Positions 7,115-11,518 of a DNA stretch of 11,518 bases are shown here, one piece after another. The position numbers and the translations under genes were made by a program. The notes beneath the pieces are model-generated. The model made no database searches. It was not told the origin of the DNA and saw nothing but the letters and a program-made list of their open reading frames with translations. The DNA is taken from assembly GCF_001424185.1 (NCBI RefSeq), contig NZ_LMOM01000026.1:1-11518 (forward strand), in the 5' to 3' direction. The first letter of the stretch is position 1, and each line of letters begins with the position of its first letter. This DNA comes from Deinococcus sp. Leaf326 (GTDB taxonomy: Bacteria; Deinococcota; Deinococci; Deinococcales; Deinococcaceae).

Positions 7115-7612
7115 TCAGGCGGAAGTGCCGTTTAGGCTCTCATGGCTCCCGTCCCAGCGCATAGCATGGCGCAACTCATCACCAGCGAAGGTCGCGAAGC
7201 CATGACGGGCATACAGATGAAGAGCGGGATTGTCCCGGGCCACCTGAAGCCGTATTCCGCAAGAGGCTGCCTGAGCACGGGTCTGGAGGGTCTGGAGGAC
7301 CGCCCCACCGATCCCCTGCCCTCGCCAGTCCGGCAGGAGACTGAAGTCCACCAGGACCAGATCGGCCGCCAACCTCGCCGTCAGGAGCTGGCCTATGCTC
7401 ATCCCACCCACCTCGATCAGTTCCTGGCGGGCCTGTGGGTACTGCGCACCATAGCCCCGGCGCTGGGCCTGAAACTGAAGTTCAAGCAGAGGCTCCCGCA
7501 TTTCATCGGGAAGGCGCTGGAGGTCCTGACGAACCGAGCCATACAGGAGACGGAGGAAAGACAGGTCTCCTTCCTCCGCGTCCCGCAGGGTCCAGGGCAT
7601 GTGCTCAACCAT
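7115..7612 (-). CDS. GNAT family N-acetyltransferase
   Basis: A 165-residue acetyl-CoA-dependent acetyltransferase. The acetyl-CoA loop is R97-G-Q-G-I-G102 in LLPDWRGQGIGGAVLQTL. The C-terminal NPALHLYARHGF (128-139) is the usual GNAT ending strand-loop, and the N-terminal TLRDAEEGDLSFLRLLY is the usual first strand and helix. The ATG at 7612 overlaps the stop of the upstream gene by eight bases (ATGGTTGA), which suggests coupled translation. An ATG at 7600 is an alternative, and the frame remains open to 7660. I recall this particular GNAT type (mid-region with QFxAQ and a long helix) standing beside tail-collar triplets in other bacteria, so I infer it acetylates a product of this operon. 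The acceptor is unknown. It is the last gene of the operon. Confidence 0.82.
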   Translation of the reverse strand: MVEHMPWTLRDAEEGDLSFLRLLYGSVRQDLQRLPDEMREPLLELQFQAQRRGYGAQYPQARQELIEVGGMSIGQLLTARLAADLVLVDFSLLPDWRGQGIGGAVLQTLQTRAQAASCGIRLQVARDNPALHLYARHGFATFAGDELRHAMRWDGSHESLNGTSA

Positions 7613-8771
7613 GCAGGAACGTGTTCTGCCATCCGCTGCGAGGAGCCTGGGTCTGGGCAATCACCCCGGGATGAGTGGCAAGCGGCCGCTGCAGGCTACC
7701 CGGTTGGCCTCCCATCTGATGCAAAGCCGCAGTGAGATGGCCCTGAAGGTCCGGTACGACCGGCCCCCGGACGCCCGTGAACTTCTGGGTGGACATGGCG
7801 GCCATCAGAGCTAGGGGAAGGTGCGGTGTTCCGGCCTCAAGCGCACGACTCAACCAAGCCCCGGTATCGAATCCCAGAGCGAACAGAGGCGAGGGCTGCG
7901 AAGCCTGAGCCGCCACACCGCTGAGCTGTACCGGACTGCCCAGCGCGCCCACCGTCCCGGCGGGGGCTCCGGCACCGAGCCCCAGACCACTGGCACTCAC
8001 CCGCATGCCGGCCTGGCGGAGGGCAGCCAACAGCGCCGGCGCGCCTTCGCTGGCCACGACGTGAACAGTACGTACGTTCTCCGCTTGAAGGCCTTGCACG
8101 ACTCGCTGGGCCTCGGCCCGGGTATCCATCTCGCCGAGCAACGTCGTTCCCGTGACCTGACCCCCAGCGCTCTGCAGCCCAGCTGTAAAGGCGTAGGGCA
8201 GGTCATAGCCACTGTCCAGGATAGAGAACAGCAGGTGCACTTCCTTCTGCCCACTGTGAGCCAGAGAAGCGCCAAGTGCCCATTCCGCCTCCCAGGCATG
8301 GAGTGACGTCGTTAGGGTGAGGGGATGGCGGTGCTGCGGCCGCGCCATCAGGACGCCTACCTCGGCGTTGAGATGCAGCACGTCCCGCTGGGCCAGCACG
8401 GGTGTGAGGGTCTCGCCCAGACCGTCCCCCAGAGTCACCAGGACCTGGGGCGCGGAAGCGAGCGCCTCGCGCGCCGCCGCCTGCACCTGACGCGGACCTG
8501 GGCCTGTGGAGTAGCGGCGCAGCGTCATCTCCTGCGCCGCACAGCCCTGCCGGAACCCTCGCTCGAACGCCTGAGCGAACTGGGGATAGGGACTGCGTTC
8601 AGGCAGAAGCAGGGCAACGCTCAGCGGGGCGAGCTTCGGAGCAGATACCGCGGCAGCCACCCCACCCCCACCCAGGAATACCGGACCCAGGACGGCCAGG
8701 GTCTTAAGCAGACCCCGGCGAGTGGCCTGCGCGGGAGAAGAGGGCACGTCGGTATCAAGCAGTTCTGGCAT
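7605..8771 (-). CDS. Tat-exported periplasmic binding protein (type 1 fold, LivK-like)
   Basis: A 388-residue exported solute-binding-like protein. The N-terminus has a twin-arginine signal: TRRGLLK at 17-23, then a hydrophobic and Gly-rich stretch (LAVLGPVFLGGGG), with probable cleavage after AVSA near 44. There is no lipobox Cys. The mature part starts LSVALLLPERSPYPQFAQAFERG, the first strand-helix of the type-1 periplasmic binding fold, and continues with VLVTLGDG, EVHLLFSILDSGYDLPYAFTAG and NVRTVHVVASEGAPALLAALRQAG, the alternating strand-helix pattern of Leu/Ile/Val-type binding proteins. No permease or ATPase gene is next to it, so its role may be sensing or binding within the collar operon rather than uptake. 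AAGGA lies eight bases before the ATG. It follows the third collar gene by 38 bp and overlaps the GNAT gene by eight. Confidence 0.75.
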   Translation of the reverse strand: MPELLDTDVPSSPAQATRRGLLKTLAVLGPVFLGGGGVAAAVSAPKLAPLSVALLLPERSPYPQFAQAFERGFRQGCAAQEMTLRRYSTGPGPRQVQAAAREALASAPQVLVTLGDGLGETLTPVLAQRDVLHLNAEVGVLMARPQHRHPLTLTTSLHAWEAEWALGASLAHSGQKEVHLLFSILDSGYDLPYAFTAGLQSAGGQVTGTTLLGEMDTRAEAQRVVQGLQAENVRTVHVVASEGAPALLAALRQAGMRVSASGLGLGAGAPAGTVGALGSPVQLSGVAAQASQPSPLFALGFDTGAWLSRALEAGTPHLPLALMAAMSTQKFTGVRGPVVPDLQGHLTAALHQMGGQPGSLQRPLATHPGVIAQTQAPRSGWQNTFLHG

Positions 8772-8809
8772 TTGAGAAATCCTTGGAGGAGAGGCGTTGG
8801 AGCCGCAAA

Positions 8810-9325
8810 TTATGACCGAGGAGGGAAAACACCCTGCAAGGCAATAATGAAATTAATGACCTGGAAGGGCGGCAGATTATTGTGAGGCTGACTTCCACCG
8901 GTGTTCTCGATCGCAGCCGAAGCCATTGGACTGATCGCCTGTGCAGGTCCGTACGCTGCACCCTCACTGCTTCGGGCCAGGACCTTCCCAGCTGGGTTGT
9001 TGCTTTCGCCCACATCGCTGGCCGCACGTGCAAAGTGCACATGTGCCGCCAGTTGCTGAGGCACTAACGTGACCGAGGGGACGCCACCCGAACTCCCCAG
9101 AGGGTAGCTCGAGCGGCCTGGTGCTTGACCCTGATGAATGGGTGTCCGGCCCCGCAGGTCTGGGAGGGCAAAGGTGGTACTGCCATTGCCGCCATAGGCG
9201 ACGCCTAACAGGGCATAGAGCGCTGTGTACTGCCGGATGTTCAGAATGCTGCCGTCGCAGAATGCCCAGCCCCGAGGGGCAAAATTGCCCGTAAACATCC
9301 GAATCTCACCAAGAAAAGGATCCAT
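8810..9325 (-). CDS. Tail-collar domain protein (MdpB-like), third copy
   Basis: A 171-residue protein of the phage tail collar/microcystin-dependent protein family (Pfam Phage Tail Collar, COG4675). It shows the family signature in order: FLGEIRMFTGNFAPRGWAFC near 4-23, LYALLGVAYGGNGSTTFALP, DLRGRTPIHQG, and LPPFQVINFIIALQGVFP at the end. The His pair in AHVHF stands where the other copies have HTH or HSH. There is no signal peptide. It is clearly paralogous to the two copies upstream. GGGAG at 9331-9335, five bases ahead, fixes the ATG. The central region between the His pair and the C-terminus is the least conserved part among the three copies, as expected for a variable exposed loop. Confidence 0.88.
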   Translation of the reverse strand: MDPFLGEIRMFTGNFAPRGWAFCDGSILNIRQYTALYALLGVAYGGNGSTTFALPDLRGRTPIHQGQAPGRSSYPLGSSGGVPSVTLVPQQLAAHVHFARAASDVGESNNPAGKVLARSSEGAAYGPAQAISPMASAAIENTGGSQPHNNLPPFQVINFIIALQGVFPPRS

Positions 9326-9361
9326 AGTTTCTCCCTTACCCTCTTTCTTCTTTAAAACAAG

Positions 9362-9877
9362 TCAGGCTGGACTAGGATAGATGCCGTACAGCGAGATAAT
9401 GAAATTCACGGCCAGATAGGGTGACCGGTTCTCGTGCGGCTGACTCCCCCCCGCTGGGGAAAGGGTATTGGGTGACAGCGACACGTTGGGCGTATCGTCG
9501 AGATACAGGGATAATCCTGTGGTCTGCGCGAGCGTTCCACCCACAGCACTCTTGGTGGTTGCTGGGGACGCCGTCGCCTTGAAAGCATGTGTGTGTGCGG
9601 GGATTTGTTGCGCGAGCAGTGTCACGCTCTCGCTTCCGCCCGACTGACCCAACAGCATAGGCGCACCAGACAACGTCCCCTGATGGACCGGCCACCGGCC
9701 CCGCAGGTCCGGGACAGCGAACGTGTTCTGGCCGTCTCCCCCATACGTCGTGCCCAGGAGAGTGAATAGCGTCTCGTACTCACTGATGGACAAGAGACGG
9801 CCGTCGCAGAATTGCCAACCCTCTGGTGCAAAATTTCCGCCGAACATCCGAATCTCGCCGATATAGGACTCACTCAT
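9362..9877 (-). CDS. Tail-collar domain protein (MdpB-like), second copy
   Basis: A 171-residue paralogue of its neighbours. It begins MSESYIGEIRMFGGNFAPEG and continues with GWQFCDGRLLSI, LFTLLGTTYGGDGQNTFAVP, DLRGRWPVHQG, GGSESVTL, IPAHTHAF and SPYLAVNFIISLYGIYP. The frame is open upstream to 10066, but only from the ATG at 9877 does it match the family. That ATG lies one base after the stop of the preceding collar gene (TGA G ATG), so the two are probably translationally coupled. There is no signal peptide or membrane segment, so export, if any, is not Sec/Tat by its own leader. Confidence 0.88.
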   Translation of the reverse strand: MSESYIGEIRMFGGNFAPEGWQFCDGRLLSISEYETLFTLLGTTYGGDGQNTFAVPDLRGRWPVHQGTLSGAPMLLGQSGGSESVTLLAQQIPAHTHAFKATASPATTKSAVGGTLAQTTGLSLYLDDTPNVSLSPNTLSPAGGSQPHENRSPYLAVNFIISLYGIYPSPA

Positions 9878-9878
9878 C

Positions 9879-10391
9879 TCAGGACCTCGAAGGGAAAATA
9901 CCCACCAGCGCGATGATGTAGTTGATGACGAGGTAGGGGGGCATGTTCTCGTGCGCCTGATTCCCTCCCGCAGGTGTGATGCTCGTCGAAGAGAGCGAGA
10001 CGTCGGCGCCCGTACCGTACACGTCCCCCGCCACAGGCGCCGCCAGGAGATTGTTCGCCGGCCCAAGAGCCGCAGCCGCCGCAGTGCTGGCTGTCAGGCT
10101 GTGGCTGTGGAGGGGCATCTCCGGCGTGGTCAGGGTATGGGCTGTCTCTCCCCCCGTTTGGCCCAGAGGGTAAGACGAGCCACCCGGTGCTGCGCCCATC
10201 CCCAGCGGGACACGGGTCTGAAAGTTAGGAAGGGCGAACGTTGTTACCCCGTTGCCACCGTAGGTCGTCCCCAGGATGGAGAACAGCGCCTGATTCTGAT
10301 TGATGGGCAGCAATTGTCCGTTACACAGCGCCCAGCCTTTGGGGGGGAATCCAAAGCCGGCTAGACGAACTTCACCAATGAATGGGTCCAT
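9879..10391 (-). CDS. Tail-collar domain protein (MdpB-like), first copy
   Basis: A 170-residue collar-family protein: MDPFIGEVRLAGFGFPPKGW, ALCNGQLLPINQNQALFSIL, GTTYGGNGVTTFALPNF, the His pair in MPLHSHSL (95 and 97) and a C-terminal PPYLVINYIIALVGIFP. The family takes its name from the short trimeric tail-fibre collar domain; many bacterial copies occur outside prophages with unknown function. The frame is open to 10556, but the ATG at 10391 is chosen for its match to the family and the AGGAG at 10397-10401, five bases ahead. It is the first collar gene after the beta-helix surface protein, 40 bp downstream of that gene's stop. All three copies keep the N-terminal block and the last 20 residues most strictly. 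Confidence 0.88.
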   Translation of the reverse strand: MDPFIGEVRLAGFGFPPKGWALCNGQLLPINQNQALFSILGTTYGGNGVTTFALPNFQTRVPLGMGAAPGGSSYPLGQTGGETAHTLTTPEMPLHSHSLTASTAAAAALGPANNLLAAPVAGDVYGTGADVSLSSTSITPAGGNQAHENMPPYLVINYIIALVGIFPSRS

Positions 10392-10396
10392 AGATG

Positions 10397-10401
10397 CTCC
10401 T
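10397..10401 (-). promoter_or_regulatory. Ribosome binding site deciding first collar start
   Basis: AGGAG on the minus strand, five bases before the ATG at 10391. It decides in favour of this start over the longer open frame reaching back to 10556, which overlaps the preceding gene and has no family resemblance. Confidence 0.7.
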
Positions 10402-10431
10402 GAAATGTCAGCGTACTGGTGTGCTCGTACC

Positions 10432-11518
10432 TTAGAGGCTCGGTTCCGTGCAGGTGCCGGCCACGGGGGTGAGGGTCGTCGAATTGCGGATACGAGTCGT
10501 GGCGCCGTTATTTCGTGAGGCGATGGTATTCGTCGTGCCCGTTGCTCCGGTGCCACTCAGGCCCGTCAGGATGAAGGTCGTCCCCCCACGCTGACGCACC
10601 ACGACCGAGCTCTGCGGGCCGTTCGTGCCTCCGTTCTGCCCACTGACCGTGTTGCCCGTCAAGTTCGCACACAAGCGCGCTCGCCGCCGCGTTGGGTGTC
10701 GAGATGTTGTTGTTCCTCACCGTCAGGTCCAGACTAGCCGTCCCTGTTGACGCTTCCGTGAGCTGTCCGGCCCGCAGCTCCATCCCATAGGTATTGAAGC
10801 TGCTCACCGTGTTGTTCTCCAACAGGAACTGACCCCGGCTGTTCCCGTTCGCCACGATGCTGAATCCGCTGCCCCCACCCGCGTACGTATTCCCGATCGC
10901 GATGGTGTTGTTCCGGAAGACGCCCCGGTCGACATTGGTTCCAGTCGCCGTCCGTTCAGCGGCGTAGACGATCCCACTGGTGCCCGACGTGTTGCTCACC
11001 GTATTGCGCTCGAACAGGAAGCTGTTGGCCCCAGCTCCCTTGGACTCCAGGTAGACCGCCCGACCGGTGTTGTTCGTGAAGGCGCTGTCGCTCACCGTCA
11101 GGCCCACACGGCCCGTATCCGCCGCCGCCGTGCTGAACAGCAGCCCGTTCAGCGAGCCCTGGGCCTGAACACGGGCAAGGCCCAGCGTCAGGTCAGCACT
11201 GCCTGGGCGGATTCTGTACCCCACGCCCCCAGTCGCCTGAACGGTGCCTCCAGTGCCGGCACTCCCTGCACCCAGAACCTTCAGACTGCCACCGACGCCC
11301 GTCAGATCCACACCTGCACCAGCCGCCGCTGTATTGGTCGCGTCCAGACGGACGGCCGTCGCGTCGAGGGTTCCGGTCGTCAGGTTCAGGGCAGGACCGG
11401 CCGTCGCCGTCACATTGCCCAGGGTGGCGCTCAGCTTCCCGAAGTTCGTGCCGGCGATGCCGCCCGTGGTTCCGCTGATGTTCAGGCCCCGGACCGTATT
11501 GTTGCTCGCCAGGGTCAA
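10432..11518 (-). CDS. Parallel beta-helix surface protein, C-terminal part, frameshifted
   Basis: The 5' end lies beyond the window. The visible part is Gly-, Thr-, Asn- and Ala-rich with no Lys-rich core, and shows spaced Asn-ladder turns: FERNTVSN, FRNNTIAIGN, LENNTVSSFN, VRNNNISTPN, GNTVSGQN. This is typical of parallel beta-helix (PbH1) repeats in large secreted or surface proteins. Near 10672 the frame breaks. The first frame reads to AASAL (CTT at 10675-10673), and the repeat continues as CANLTGNTVSGQN in the frame shifted by +1, ending at the TAA 10434-10432 with TCTEPSL. Without correction the protein would carry about 50 out-of-frame residues and stop at 10508. An extra base in GTGTG at 10672-10668 explains it; real mutation, phase variation and assembly error are all possible. 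It is the first visible gene of the collar operon. Confidence 0.72.

Noticed and set aside
7106..7121. Terminator hairpin at the end of the GNAT gene
   Set aside because: Only a 5-bp stem (CGCCT/AGGCG), spanning the stop codon, with no T-run after it.
7821..8885. Plus-strand open frames opposite the binding-protein gene
   Set aside because: They are shadows of the Tat-exported protein, with no motif and no start signal.
8810..10391. Prophage or tailocin
   Set aside because: The collar family is named after a phage part, but no other phage gene is visible in the window.
1..11518. CRISPR array, tRNA or rRNA
   Set aside because: No regularly spaced repeats, and no cloverleaf or rRNA-like segment was seen.

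Overview
The window is GC-rich bacterial DNA with a high G/C third-position bias in its intact genes. It looks like an accessory, partly decayed segment. The mix of RCC1-type repeats, an IS5-type insertion sequence, a Tat-exported solute-binding protein and three phage-tail-collar paralogues fits a Deinococcus-like organism. That assignment is inferred from gene style; there is no rRNA or other marker here to confirm it.

Layout, left to right. (1) 1-834, plus strand: a gene resembling the DUF5984 family, broken by in-frame stops and with a degraded 5' end. (2) About 860-1740: an IS5-family element on the minus strand, with its transposase split into two frames joined by a canonical A AAA AAG -1 slip site. 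(3) 1741-2108: an AT-rich non-coding stretch with a 20-bp operator-like palindrome. (4) 2109-4168, plus strand: a two-gene operon of a family-1-type glycoside hydrolase and a short-chain dehydrogenase, overlapping by ATGA. (5) 4206-6084, minus strand: a remnant RCC1 repeat, then a large unrecognised gene of about 575 codons with a frameshift near 5540. (6) 6174-6846: a small two-helix membrane protein (plus) and a small hypothetical protein (minus) whose 3' ends overlap. (7) 7115 to the window end, minus strand: a compact operon read right to left. It holds the C-terminal part of a large parallel beta-helix surface protein (with a frameshift), three paralogous tail-collar (MdpB-type) proteins, a Tat-exported type-1 periplasmic-binding-fold protein, and a GNAT acetyltransferase.

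The most coherent and least explained unit is the last operon. The junctions visible between its genes are 40, 1, 36 and 38 bp gaps and an 8-bp overlap, so the genes are probably co-transcribed. None of the other hallmarks of a prophage or tailocin is present in the window. I infer a non-phage extracellular or surface structure: the beta-helix protein as a large surface component, the collar proteins as small trimeric or tip-like parts, a solitary exported binding protein, and a modifying acetyltransferase. The glycosidase/dehydrogenase pair is a plausible sugar-release and oxidation module, possibly controlled through the palindrome upstream.

Three genes besides the IS carry reading-frame lesions (stops in the first gene, frameshifts near 5540 and 10670). 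This points either to a decaying accessory replicon or to uncorrected assembly errors; the sequence alone cannot separate these.
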